Shown here in pieces: positions 45,090-56,879 of a stretch of 64,000 bases of DNA (positions are counted from its first letter, which is position 1; each line of letters begins with the position of its first letter). The notes beneath the pieces were generated by a model. It ran no database searches. It had not been told where the DNA came from and saw only the letters and a list, made by a program, of their open reading frames with translations. Both the position numbers and the translations under genes were made by a program. This stretch comes from Massariosphaeria phaeospora (Eukaryota; Ascomycota; Dothideomycetes; Pleosporales), in the NCBI GenBank assembly GCA_011032825.1, contig JAADJZ010000018.1, positions 434,001 through 498,000 on the forward strand, given 5' to 3'.

Positions 45090-46516
45090 TCACTGCTGGG
45101 GTCTTCTAGCCGTCCAGATGTGTCTGTGTCGAGCAAGGGGTTAGTTTGGCCGTCGCATTTCGATCAATTGGTATCACACCAAGGATCAGGGTCGCGACTT
45201 ACATGTTGTTGTACGCATGAATCTTCTTGTTACATATTTGCGCTCGAACGGCCTCGACGAGAGGTTTGACATGATCGTTCAGATCCCACCGGTAGACCCT
45301 TGTGAATGGTGCGAAACTAAGGGCTTCCAGACCCTCGGTTATGCCTAAGTTGTACCACCTGCCGATCTCTTTCTGATGCGAGTCGTTGGGCCATGCATTG
45401 TAGGGTGCGCGAACAACACGTTCCTGGATGTCAATGAAGCCAGCTGATTGCAGCAATTGGCGGGTGTTGTTCTCATATGCGATGGGGCGTGACACCCTGG
45501 CAGTGGCATCCTGCAGGTAGTCGTACCATTTGATTAGAGGACTATCGTCGGGCAACGACTTGTCGTCGCTGCGTGGCTGGAGATCGATCTCGACGTGCTC
45601 TATGTGCCCGGTGCCAGGCCTCAGGTGCCTAGCGGCATGTTAGCTCAGGTGCACAAGCCTCACTGGAGAGTTACATACGTGAAGACTTTTTGGTACAACT
45701 CTGGCCAGCTCGAGACGCTGCCGCAGGCCAGTCGGATGTGGATCAGGTCCCACGAGTCCTCACCCAGCGACCACGGGCTCTCGTAATCGCGCGGGACGCG
45801 GAATCGCAAGTTCGGTGGAATTCTGCTCGCGGAGTGTGAGTGTCTGGGCTGGTCGAGGCAAGGGCAGTGGCTTACTTTTCCGGCTGGATGTTCACGAGAT
45901 CCAAGCCCAGAACCTGCGCACTCAGTCAGCGCGCCACTCAATGCGGCAATGGAGAAATTCGAGGATGCACACCTCGGAGTTGAGATATTTGCTGCATACG
46001 GGAGCGGTTAGCGCAACGCACACTGCATACTGCGGAACGTGACTTACTCTGCCATGTCAATTGCCCAGATACCTGTGCCACAGCCCAAATCAAGGATGCG
46101 GGGCTCCCAGTTGGGCGGAATCGGCGCCTGGTGCAGTTGGTCTCTCAGTGCCACCAGGAACAATTTGTGGTAGATATCCATGCGATCTTTCTCGGGCTGC
46201 ACAGTGGATTTCGTGTTAGAGCTTCTGGAGCCTGCTGCAGCACCGGAGGAGTGCGCGGGGAGCGTCTTCTCACCTCGTCACACGGGTACATGTAGATGCC
46301 CCGCCGGAAGCCGTGATAGGCGCGGCCATTTTCGATGTAGTTTTGGGTGGGGTTTTGGGTAGGAACGGCCAATCTGCGCGCCGTCAGTCAAGCGGTCAGG
46401 CGTTGAGTTTCTGTCGGGGCTCTCAGGCCAGCGTCGCCGAGGCGGACAGTCGTAGCACGGAGCGGGGAGAGACGGCACACTTGGCGCACTCACCCAGTCG
46501 AAGCCATCGTCACCAT
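45090..46516 (-). CDS. LaeA-like SAM-dependent methyltransferase
   Basis: Eight small exons: 46494-46516, 46274-46373, 46048-46196, 45973-45991, 45876-45913, 45679-45822, 45203-45628 and 45090-45123; introns of 50-120 bp, all GT-AG; 310 residues. Start MVTMASTG (46516), or the inner Met at 46507. SAM motif I is [20 protein letters not shown], with its end completed by the 19-nt fourth exon. Motifs [18 protein letters not shown] and [12 protein letters not shown] follow. The protein ends [13 protein letters not shown] after the last junction, the typical close of this family. LaeA and its paralogues (LlmA-type, UMTA) influence secondary metabolism and development in filamentous fungi. Which paralogue this is cannot be told here, and no biosynthetic cluster lies beside it. 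A GC-rich block follows upstream. Confidence 0.9.
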
Positions 46517-49321
46517 TGGAGCAGCCTTGCTTTTCATAAAGCACTCGGGCGGCGGAAAAACGGCCCTGACCAGTCTGCTCAGCTGCGGTGCGGACGCGTG
46601 GTGTGCCGTGTCGACGGCGCTGGGCGGCGGGCTGCAGCGAGGAGCGGGCTCGAAAAGTCGAAGTCGTCGTCGTCGTCGCAGCGGGCGGCAGCAGCAGCAA
46701 CGCAGCAGCAGCTCAGCAGCAACGCAGCGGGTGCGAGAGCGAGGTGCGTGAGCGGCCGCGGCGGCTGGGCAGAGCGAGCGAGTGTGAGGGTGAGGGGGAG
46801 CGTGAGTGGATGAGGGACGGGGCAGCGCCGGGTCGAGGTTTTATTAGGTAGTCGGGACGAAAAGCTGGGAGCGCGAGCAGACTGCACAAGGCAGGCGACC
46901 AGGATTCATTTAAGAGCATCAGGTCCGTACTTGCACGGCGGCACACGGCCCCTGCGCGGGCGAGTTGCACGGGCACGAGCTCGTCAAGCGTTGAGCGTCG
47001 AGCATCGAGCGTCCAGCGTCAAGGCTCATAATCCGGCGTCGAGCGTCGCGCCCCAGGCGTCATCCCAGCGACGCAGGCTGCCCGAGCCGACGCCGACGCG
47101 CTGCTGGGAACTGGGAAACCACGGGGGGTGGCAGGCAGGCTGAGAGGCCTCTTTGCAGCCATCCAGAGAGCGCTGCCGGCGGGCTCGGAGCATGCACGCG
47201 AAAGAGCGTAGAACCCGAACAGGCGCCTAGCCCGCATACTTTTGTCGACCCATGATCCAGCGCGCCGGGACAGGCTAAGTTGGGCCGTGAAGCTCCCAGC
47301 CTCTTGGTTGCCCTCACGGCTCACCAAGGCTCACCCCATTGTCGCCAGCAACCCACGCCCGCGCGCCCAAAACCCCGACGCCGCCCACGTTCGAGCAGCA
47401 CGCCCGCAGTGCATCGCTGTGCGACTCTGCACCGGTCTGCCTCTGTCCCGGCGGCCGCGGCCACGAGTGCGGGCGCTGGCGTGTGGGTGCAGCGCCCGCT
47501 GATGACGGCGCCAGACATGGCCTTGCCCGCTGCACATCATCCTCGTTGCCACCTCTCACCGCCGGCCAGGGCATACCGACGCGACGGACAGCCGGCCGGC
47601 CTCTTACCAGCGTCTGAGTGATGCTACTGCTCTGCGCTGCATCCCGCCCAATCACGCCTGCTTGCACTGCAAGCCGGCTAGACCCTACGCCCACCGCTAT
47701 CGCTAGACGGCTGCGTCTTCACAGCTCACCATCAGACCATGTGCCTCGCGGCTGCATGCAGAAGCGGCCCTGCCGTTCCACGCGCGCGGTGCGTGGGAGC
47801 TTATGAGAGCAGTGTCGACACGAAGAGGCGTCAGTCGGGCTTTTGTAGCGTAGTCGACCACGTCGAGCGCTGCCGTCGTCGTCCACTATGGAACCTCCAG
47901 CAGACTCCAGAGGCAGCTCGTTCTGAGGCTGGCCGTCGAATTGCCATGAGCGTCTCCTGCTGGTGCCCCACTCGTTGCTAGCACCGCGGTTCGCAGTTGC
48001 TAACAGATAATCCGCGCGTAGAACGGTAGAAGCCGCGCCGTCCCAGAGGCGTGTCATCGCGGCGTTGAGCTCGCCAGCCCGCCTCGGCCTCCTGCAGGCG
48101 ACGCTTTTTCCGGGATTTGCAGCGACGGCCTGGTCACAGCCAGATCTGGGGTGGATGTGCGGAGACACGAGAGTCTGTCGTCGGCTCCCAATATCAATGC
48201 ACAAACGAGTCGGTACTGGGCCCGCGGCATCTGTGTCATGGCAGCTGTCCTTGCAGAACCACACGCGCCGTTCCGCTGCGGAACTCGGTAATGGGGACAC
48301 GCAAGGGAAACCCGAGTTCAGCAGTGCGGTCGGGCTCTGGAATCGAGCTCAAGGCTCACCTGCATCCATGAATCTAGCAACTAAAGCTTTCACTAGGCGC
48401 GGATACAGCGATACTGTATTCAGAGTCCATGCCTGTGAGTCGGTTGACCCGACGAGGCGGAGAATACCGTATCGACACACGCATACTGGCTGCCATGCTT
48501 GTTCCATCCAAACTCGTCGGTTAGGATGCCTCTCTTCGTCGCTTACATGCGGAAGACTCGCATGCACCACGCAGATCATAGCCAGTCTTAGTCGCCTTAT
48601 GCATGCCCATAAACACCTCCGGCAGGACACTTGACCGCAAAAGTGCACGTCAAGTGCCGTCTAATTTCACCGACGTGTCTGATTGGCCAACATTAATCGA
48701 AATGGGAATAATGCTCAAGAGTGGGATGCCAGGTGCTCGGACCGCGTCTGTGGCCCTGTCTGTCCATGTTAGGTAGTCGTGTCAAGTCGCCTACAGCCAC
48801 TCCGACGTAGTATTGAGCGCCTACTAATCTCTGAGGCGCGGCAAAGGCGGAGCAAAGCAGGCTGCATGTTGATTGGGGTACAGCAGGACCTGGCGAGATA
48901 GATTAACGATGCATCCATCTATTGTGCTGTAAGGTGCTAAATGGAAAAAAACCGATGAGTTTACCATTCCATAGTATTGCTAACATCACTTAGCGTAGCG
49001 GATATCCCAGTTTATACTCCGTACGGTAGTCGGGCTGCCCTAACATCGGCGCTGGCGTTTTCTCCCGTGGGTTCGTGCGGGTGCGCATCTCATCTGGACC
49101 TAGGCCGAATGGGAGACTAGTTTGGTTTAGCTGCCCGCCCGCTACCAGGATAAGACGACCCACACAGCGACCTCGAGTGGGCTGAACAGGCTCACGACCT
49201 TCCGCGTCTGGAGAACGTCCGGTAGTCGGTCGGGTCCACTCGTGTTGCTCTTTACAGGAGCCTTCCTCCAAGAAAGGGCGGCAACTTTAGGTGGGGGCTT
49301 GACACCGGCTGAGGGGTTTGC
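46517..49321. other. GC-rich gene-poor block
   Basis: Very GC-rich, giving long overlapping frames in all six phases without protein character. The LaeA-like promoter is at the left end. It has CAG/CAGCAG runs (about 46685-46730) and a degenerate GAGCGTC/GAGCATC short repeat (about 46987-47045). One TACTCCGTA at 49015-49023. Confidence 0.5.
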
Positions 49322-49735
49322 ATGCCAGCGGCGCAGAAGAGGGCTGCAGAGGCGAGAGCAAACCAGGCCGCGGACACGGCGAGGGGCAAGCAGAGTGTGG
49401 GGAGCAATGGTGCTGCGACGCGCGAGAAACATGGCGTTACTAAGAGGGCAAAGGCCTCTCCAGCCGAACCGCCGCTGTGGATCAACCGCTGGGTCGGAGT
49501 CGGCCAAAGCACACGTCTGTCGTCTGTCGCAGTGCCCGCCGGCGCCGTCCACCACTTCTTTCTCGATAATACCACGCGGCGCTGGCCGACCGCTATCAAC
49601 GTTCTCAAGGCCATCGTCGGCAGCTTTACACTGTACAGCGCGCAAAAAACTTGGCGACACCCGGAACCGTTGCGACGACATGCGTTGGTGGAACCTGGGC
49701 GGCTGTACCCTCGAGGTCTCGACGGCCGGCTGTAG
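49322..49735 (+). CDS. possible small protein of unknown function
   Basis: 137-codon frame whose start, MPAAQKRAAEARANQAADTA, is Ala/Lys/Arg-rich like many real fungal N-termini, followed by a plausible segment PPLWINRWVGVGQSTRL. A protein-like segment (DMRWWNLGGCTLEV to QLWNTITM, to about 49844) continues in another frame, suggesting a frameshift or an undetected intron. No domain recognised. It may be a decayed gene or a chance frame in GC-rich DNA. Confidence 0.25.
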   Translation: MPAAQKRAAEARANQAADTARGKQSVGSNGAATREKHGVTKRAKASPAEPPLWINRWVGVGQSTRLSSVAVPAGAVHHFFLDNTTRRWPTAINVLKAIVGSFTLYSAQKTWRHPEPLRRHALVEPGRLYPRGLDGRL

Positions 49736-50795
49736 AAAGGAGATGCACGCGAGCCTGCAAGCCGAGGAGGTCTTCGGACAACTGTGGAACACGATAACCA
49801 TGACTGCAACCATGACTGCAAGGTTGCTGTTCGGGCGGAGGTGAAGCTGCAGAGGACACGTACGGGCAAAACCCTTCCCCCTGGCCTATATCAAACTCGA
49901 TATGCGTGATCTGGCAGCCAAAGATGCAGCGGCCGGCGCATTGGTGGGCCTGGATGCCGGTCAGCACAAAGCGGGCACCGCTATCAACAAAACAAACACG
50001 GTCAGCGATCCAAACCGCGCCGTGTAAAAGAAAGAAAGAAGAGTTCGGCATGGTTGGAGCGCCTGTGGCTTCCAGAGTTGGTGGGGTTGGGACTTACTAA
50101 GCGGTAAACTGCCACCGGTCACGCATTTCACAGCGCAGACATCACCAGTCACTGCTACTCTGATTCCTGACATCATACAATGCAAAGGCTATTAACTGTA
50201 CCCACATGCCGCACAAGCCTCGCAAGACTCCGCGCAAACCTCGCCAGAACACGTAAGAGTTGTGGCATTCCGCTGTTGTATGTCCCTGATTATTCGATAA
50301 CAGCAACATGATGGTTTGAGGAAAACTAGACAATGCTACCGTAACGTACGGATTTACTCACAATTTTATAAAGTTTTCTCCAGAGTGGCGCGCTGAAATC
50401 GCCAGGGACATTCTCTGTGAGAAAATACCCCTCGCATCACAATCGAGTGGGTAGCGTCATGGTTGGAAAATGACATATCCGAATGTACCAAGATCTCTTC
50501 ACGTAACAGGAGGAAGGAAGCGATCAAAATGTGTGAAGCTATCACGCTTTCTAGTCAGGTATGTGAAGCCAATTCTTGTTCTACGTACAGCTAACATATG
50601 CGTAGCTAGCTGATTCTGTTCGTGCGCCCCTTCCAGCTCGATCATATTCAACGTAGACCCGAACATTCCCTTGTGTGCCTCAGCTCCGGTTGCGCCCGGC
50701 ACCAACTATAATACGTCTGTAATAGGTCTATCGCATAATAAACGGACAGCGAGGTCTGCACCGTGTACACGACCGTCTATGTGCACGTGTAGGCT
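49736..50795. other. gene-poor stretch
   Basis: A minus frame (49626-50051) has a fairly protein-like segment near 49900-49980, but no intron structure or homology could be set. Otherwise nothing seen. Confidence 0.4.
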
Positions 50796-51172
50796 ATGCA
50801 GAGGGGAAAAAAACTTCCTCCGTCTACCCCCCATATTAGTAGCCCCCAGCCATCTCCGGACACTTCAAACGCACACCACGCCGCCTCCCAGACGCTTCTT
50901 CACTCGCGAGACGAGGACCCTCAGATTGATATTGGTCAAACACACAAATGTAGCCGACATCACGGCACTTATCATACATACGACGAAGCGGATGATGACA
51001 TGGCGCAAAAGCATCAAGTGGGATTAAGTTGGAGTGGATTTGAGCCTATATTTGACTACTTATCGAACCCCGAGCTGACTAAAGTACAATGGGTATGCAC
51101 ATGATGTCACTCTATAATTCGAGGCGTGACTAACATGTGTAGTATTACCTGTTCGACCGGGAATTGCCGTAG
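50796..51172 (+). CDS. possible small two-exon gene, unknown function
   Basis: Exon 50796-51092, a 50-bp intron with GTATGC donor, GACTAAC branch site and TGTAG acceptor (51093-51142), and a 30-nt second exon ending in TAG give 108 residues in frame. The C-terminal half (GLSWSGFEPIFDYLSNPELT, then KVQWYYLFDRELP) looks like protein. The good intron is the main support. An in-frame stop just precedes the start. No family recognised; it may be the remnant of a larger gene. Confidence 0.3.
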
Positions 51173-53929
51173 TTGTGTGTAGGGGCCTCGTCGCTAATAG
51201 GTGAAGAGGATTTATACAAGTCCGCTGCCGCAGAATTTAGGACGTACCATCCCGCTATTATACATGCCGAAACGGACGGATACCTATAGATACTAAATCG
51301 CAAGGTCGAAATGTTTAATATAAGCGTATACGTGGGAACATAAACTACTAAAGACAAACAGACTATAGTGCAACTGTCGCAGGCATTCTGGGCGACCGTA
51401 CAGTGGTAACTAACCGGTGCTGCAGGTTGCTAATCATGCAAGGAACGTGACCTGTTAGAACACAGCACGGTGCCGCGAGTTTGAAGGCGGCAGAGAACAG
51501 AGAATAGCCTGACTGGCGGTGTGCAGAACTACGTGGACGAGCAGGATGCATCGCCAGCATGTGCAGCGGGCAGGTTCACCTCCCTACACATACAGCAGAT
51601 CGTTGACTGTTTCTGCAATAGGTACCGCTTATGGCCGTCCTGTGCCGTCATGAATCGTTCCCCACACTGCTGCTTTCTTCGTGGTCTACATGATCCTACG
51701 TCCCGACACTCTGGTTGCAACGATACCTCTTCCGTCGAGTGGAAATTATCCGACAGCAAGTGTCTTTTGGATCCTGTGAGAGCTAGACGATCAGGCGTGT
51801 AGGACAGAGCGCATGTCCGGTGAGGGATCCCGCGGCAATCCCCTTTTCGTTGTTTTGTATGCGGTCGCTATCCGAATCACGGCCGTGGTTCCTGTTCGGC
51901 CGTTGGCGCTGGCAGTGGTTCCCACCAGGACGGTGCCCACCTCGCTTCACTTTTTGAATCATGAACTCCGCATAACCTTGCCCAAAACACTTCCTAAGCT
52001 AACCGCAGTCAGTAGACATATCAATATCCCAGTCCTCATGGTGCGTCAGAAACGCCGACTACTATCCCGGAGACGCGGTACCAACGCTCGTCTGTAACAC
52101 GCAGTACAGAATAGGTCAACAGCAGAACAGCACGCACTTGCAGCCCACCAGCCAGAACCCAAACCAGCTCCAGAAACCCCAATCAGACATCCAATCCCGT
52201 GGATTCTGAGAAAAGAATTCGCCTACAGAGCATTCCGCTAAATACTGCGCAATTGGGCATACTACTACAAGTACGTACACGCCCGCGGCAATACAAAAGT
52301 ATGCAATAACTCTCTCGGCAAGATCTCCCATGCCCCGCACAGGGATGTACCAAACCCGGCGGCCTCCGGTACCCGTTGGGAAACCGCTGGAGCAAAACAC
52401 GAGCAGTCGGTAATCGTTTCGGGCATGGGAGGATCCAGCACGACCCGAAACGGCGACGTGCAGAACGCCAAAACCATGACTTGCCTTGCATGTCAATGCG
52501 CGTGGAGTTGTGAAGCGAGCGATCAGTTCATGCTGTCATGGGCGGCTTGGAGCTATACTGATTGGGGTAGTCATCGGCTTGCGGTGATACACATGTACCA
52601 AGTGGAAAGTCGGTTCTGATAACGCTCAGACGGCGTTCGCTTCAATTGAAGCGCCGAGCTCTATGTTACGTAGCATGCTAGGTACGATAGGGCTTTGTAA
52701 AGATCAAGGTAACAAATGTAGATATTGCTGAAATCTCCTATACTGTTAAGAGCATTACCTAAAGTCTATCTAAATCAGCAATGAGGTATGCCAGCGGGAT
52801 GGACATGTTCTACGGAGTACGTCGCATTTGGGCATAGGAAGTATGAAGCTCACACGGCCCACTTCCTACTTAGCACTACTGTCGTTCACAGTGTGTCACA
52901 GCTCCAAATTTGTCACTGCAAAATGAAGATATGATTTAGAACAGAATAGCGGTGAATATTCTAGAATACTTATGATAGGCCTCCTGTCGTAGCTTCCAAT
53001 CTCAAATCCTTGCGCAAATGCGCCCCCTTCCAGCAGTCAATCAATTCCTGAACTGCACGCGTATTATTGCTCTGGTCCTAGCTGCTGAGCTTGTAGACCA
53101 AGTAGGATATCCCGGGATTTGTACTTGCGCCAGTGATTCCTCGGTCAAGAACAAACTGGTCAATGTTGAGCCTATAGAGAACAGCAGGTACGTGGAGTGA
53201 AGGTCGAATGGTGGAACTCTCTGTAACCATCTCCGCTAGTTGGGACAGTTACAGCTGAAGCCGTCAATCCCAATTGAGTTGATGATAGAGGTGGTGCTTC
53301 GCCTAGTTTCGTTCTTCGAGTCATTCGTAATCGCTGTGATAAAGTGTGAGCCCTATGGAGGGAGGTAAACTCGTTGACATTGGGAAAATTCGAGTACTGC
53401 ATTAGAGTGTTCGGCAGCAGCAAGGTCGTAGGTGCGTACAGCGTATGTCGTATGGAGCACGCTCGATCGCCCTAGGTTTCCATATACGGCGCGGACATGT
53501 TGGAATTTTATCACCGAAGATGGGTAATCCAGTTTGAAGGGATGTCGTTCTGGCGTACCACGAATCTGGCAGGGAACTACCGGAGCTGCGAGCCACGACG
53601 ATGATATTGCAAGTGTTATCGCCTAGGAGGTGGCAATACGTCGTCAGGCGCCCAGCATACCCTGTACCTGTACACCTCTCTGCGTGTGCGCTTGTTCAAG
53701 TTCTGTTATTACGTTGCTACTTGTCGCCTGACATGGACGACGACCTAGCGAGGGTTCCTGGGCAGCAGACGCGATCGAGTTTGCTGTCAAGTTCTTAAAG
53801 ATATTGGCGCAACAGGAGGCTGTAATGCGTACAAGAAGCATATTCTAAATAGGTGACTATGTCAGAGAGTTAGGGCGGACAAGACGTTGGAGCTAAAGCC
53901 GCAAATAGCGCAAAAAGCGGCAGATAGCG
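51173..53929. other. gene-poor stretch
   Basis: No gene accepted. A minus frame at 52116-52496 encodes two hydrophobic, Trp-rich segments and might be a decayed membrane protein. It contains a dispersed-repeat copy (52662-52735) and TACGGAGTA (52811-52819). Confidence 0.4.
52662..52735 (-). repeat. dispersed ~75-bp repeat, copy 3
   Basis: On the minus strand: GATTTCAGCAATATC, ATCTTTACAAAGCCCTATCG, TACCTAGCATGCTACGTAA. Closest in its core to copy 4. Confidence 0.6.
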
Positions 53930-54120
53930 GCCAAAATAGAGAAGTTTGGGGAGAGGGAGTATAGATCCGCACTATGCACCTTGCAGCCCAAGTGACACAT
54001 AAAAGGACCTGTAGCGGTTGTAAGTACGTGACGAAGAGCGGAATAGCGAATACGTACTATGTTTCTCCTTCACATGCGCCCTTGCGTGTTCCTCAAGACC
54101 CTCCTTCTCCTTGAACGAAT
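53930..54120 (-). pseudogene. fragment of a zinc-finger gene (tandem family)
   Basis: On the minus strand an intron-like segment (GTACGTATTC...CCGCTACAG) is followed by CHLGCKVHSADLYSLS. The same arrangement occurs at about 54480-54620 (CHLGCNVHAADLYSLS after a GTAAGTATT...GCTTACAG intron). So it is a second, shorter copy of the same gene end. No complete frame remains. Confidence 0.5.
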
Positions 54121-55136
54121 GCTAGCAGCCTATGTAATCCTTCCGAGGGCAAGCAAGGGGACCCTTGATCACTGGCCAAGACCAGGGGTGGAGATCGCGT
54201 GTTTGGATGCCAGAAGCTGCGTGCATGACACTTGTGCGCCCCTGATACCGCCGACCGGTAGGCATCATGTACATGTTCGAGGATCTTCCGCCCCGTATAA
54301 TGGTAGTCCGATTCGAATACATGCCTTCGTCCCAGCTGACCACGACCCGGGCGACTTGTGAGGACTTCGGGCCTCGACGAGGATAGTGGGAACGTCATCG
54401 CCAAGGATGTAGCGATACATACGTAGCCATGGGCTCGGTGGGAGCACTACTGGTGCACGTCGCCACATGCGCGGAGAGAGAGTACAGGTCGGCAGCATGT
54501 ACGTTGCACCCCAAGTGGCAGACATATGGGCCTGCGACTGTAAGCATATGAATTATGATGCAGAGATTCAGATGAAGAGAGAAAAGAAAAATACTTACTT
54601 CGTTTCTGAATGATATGGAATCTGGTGTGGTCATTGGGACTCTCTGTGTCATCGTACGTCTTTAGGCAACCAATGCTCCGCCCCCAAGGGCATGAAAAGG
54701 GACTACAGATTGGTCGCCAACTTGGATGCTGACAAAGCTGGGCAGTGTCATTATGTCGTGTAGCGCATGGGACAGTCAGGATGAAGACATGGGATTTTGG
54801 CTGTGCCATGCTCATACGGGTCCTCTTCTAGCGTAGTGACTACCTCGTCGCTATGCACGTGTCGGCAAAGGAGTAGGTAAGATGTATACGAAACATCACT
54901 GAACTGCGGGAACGGACATGGCCATTGACGTCTCGGAGCGAATGCCATGACGGCGCTCTCTTGTGTGGGGCGGCTTCTTCCAATGGATGGTGGACCATTA
55001 CATACTGGAGACCTGGATCCAATGTGTGATTTCCAGAGGTGACGGTGAGTCTCATCCACAAGGTATTGATCTAGGATGCGCTGGCGGCGATCATCCAGGT
55101 ACTGCTGCTCATCCACCTGAGCGCTGCCACGGGATC

Positions 55137-55263
55137 CCGACAACAGCTCTTGACTATCCTCATCCATCTAAGCGCCGCCATGAGGCTGTTCACGCTTCAC
55201 CGATGATAGCTCTTGACTATCCTCATCCACCTGAGCGCCGCCATGAGGCTGCTCACGCTTTGC
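55137..55263 (-). repeat. 63-bp coding tandem repeat
   Basis: About two full units of 21 codons plus a partial one, encoding QVDEDSQELSSVKREQPHGG. One unit has CAG GTG changed to TAG ATG, creating a stop. Confidence 0.7.
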
Positions 55264-55347
55264 TGACAAAAGCTGTTGAGTCTCTGGTCCATGAGCGGGA
55301 AGGGGAAGATATTGATACACGTTTGTAATCGAATGAGTTTTAGAACG

Positions 55348-55428
55348 AGACTGCTGGCCGAGGCGAGACTGTTGGCCGAGGCGAGACTGATGGTTGAAGC
55401 GAGGCTGTTGGACGGGGCGAGGCTGTTC
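55348..55428 (-). repeat. Gln/Arg-encoding ~18-24 bp tandem repeat
   Basis: Plus strand shows repeated GCGAGACTG.TGG-type units (GAGGCGAGACTGTTGGCC and variants), encoding QQSRLG/QQPRF in copy A. Confidence 0.6.
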
Positions 55429-55725
55429 ATCCTTTTCTTCAGACTCCTCTAGACAGATGAATACCATTCACGTGCCCAGCTGTAGCGGCGGCTTCTTGTA
55501 ACCTGCACTGCCCTGAGGCATACGCTGCTTCAACGCCCCCGCAGTTCTAGCTATGCTGGCTAGTGGGGGAGGAGGGTTTGGTTGAGAGTATCGTTAGACG
55601 AGGTGTTGGATGCGAGCGGTGGGAGCGAGCGGTGGCAGCGACTGCGACACATAATGCCTTCGTCATAGTTCGAACGAAGAATGGTCACAGCTCGAGCGAA
55701 GAAGGTATGGCTGCGGTGGCGGCGG

Positions 55726-56379
55726 TCGGTTCGACACGGAAACTGACGACGAAGTGATCTTATCCTCCGGATGTAAGTTCGAGGCATCATGACTCGCGAA
55801 AAGGTCTTCGCCGTCTGGCAGTAGACCACTATTGAAGTGCAATTGCGGTGGAATGACAAATGCCGTGTTCTTGAGGAAGCCGCATTCTGCACTGAGCAAG
55901 ACACCCATACCGATGCCCGCATCTTCGCCTTCTCATCAGTGCACGACAGGAAAAGGTGCCCAAATATTCTGTGCAGGGCGCGCAAACTTCTACTGCAATA
56001 CTAGCATCGTTGTTGAGCATAAATTTCTGGCTGCGATGATTGCGCGCACGCATGAAGATAGCATAACTTCTCCAGACATCTCGCTACCGGCTGAAATTGT
56101 TCTCCTAGGTTCTGCGTACCAGAGAGACTCGATGCTTGCTACGAGTTTGTCGAATTCGTGATTTTCAGGAGCCGGATAACGTTGTCTCGTGCTATTGATG
56201 TGGCCGAGTCCAAAGAGAGCATTCAACAAACTGATACCAGGGAGTATAACAGCGGGAAGACTGATTTCGGATGTATACGATGGGTGGCTCGGAAGCAGAA
56301 GACTTTGGGTGTTATAAATTGGTGGGGTCCGGGAATCTGTTGTGGGAAAGCGACGGTAGAGGACTGAACGAGTTGGCAA
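55726..56379 (-). pseudogene. possible decayed gene fragment upstream of copy A
   Basis: Two protein-like stretches on the minus strand in different frames: LPAVILPGISLLNALFGLGH (about 56260) and GVLLSAECGFLKNTAFVIPP (about 55905-55845) followed by HFNSGLLPDGEDLF. They are separated by stops and a frame change. Family not recognised. It runs into the QPYLLRSS start of copy A. Confidence 0.3.
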
Positions 56380-56879
56380 GGTCTATTTGTGTCGGAGCCA
56401 GCCGATGGAGCATCTGCCGGAGTATGTGATGGTTGAGTAGCCACATGTCCTGAGAAGTCATATCCGCCTCTGTCCCTTGCTCGGGAGTCTAGTATTTGGG
56501 ATGTGGATGTAGGTCGATATCGATCCAGCCGGGTTGCTGAACTGGGTAGTGAGGCTCTGCTGATCCAGTGCTTGAGCTGTGGTAGCTACTTGTAGGAAGA
56601 ATGATCGCGTCTACCGCAGCGAGTGGAGCTTCGGGTTTGCGTGGACAGAAGTTTTAAGTAAAACGGCTAGACCATAGTGGTACCAGAATTGACAGATGTT
56701 GCCTGACGTGGGCTGTGGCGGCGGCGAGACCATAGTGGTACCGGGATTGGAATATAGTGACAGATGTGAGCGCTGTTTCAGACGTGCAGGTCCTCCCCCA
56801 GCTAAATACTCCAATGATAGCTTTCGACACTCAAGAGTACGAGGTTTTCCCGCAGGACAAGAAGGATGGCTCAGGATAC

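Larger units (their letters stand above)
54480..55725 (-). pseudogene. decayed C2H2-type zinc-finger gene, copy A
   Basis: Reading leftwards: a QPYLLRSS...YDEGIMCRSRC start, then VFICLEESEE, a Gln/Arg tandem segment (SRLGQQSRLGQQS), a 63-bp tandem repeat (EDSQELSSVKREQPHGG), an Arg/Gln helix (YLDDRRQRILDQYLVDE), a finger-like block (WPCPFPQF...CRHVHSDEVVTTLEEDP), then CLHPDCPMRY, and after an 83-bp intron-like gap CHLGCNVHAADLYSLSAHVA. Frames are broken: an in-frame TAG/ATG pair at 55170-55165 replaces the CAG/GTG of the repeat unit beside it, and further shifts separate the blocks. Copy B (56880-57879) has the same blocks in the same order. I read this as a pseudogene of a fungal-specific zinc-finger family; unannotated introns could explain some breaks but not the stop inside the repeat. 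Confidence 0.55.

Noticed and set aside
46580..49870. Many overlapping frames of 90-220 codons on both strands
   Set aside because: The block is very GC-rich, so stops are rare in all phases. The translations are Arg/Ala/Pro/Ser-biased, overlap each other and lack domains or matching introns.
52116..52496. 126-codon minus frame with hydrophobic Trp-rich segments as a membrane-protein gene
   Set aside because: Suggestive only: no start context, introns or known family, and the surrounding DNA is decayed. Kept as a note in the intergenic entry.
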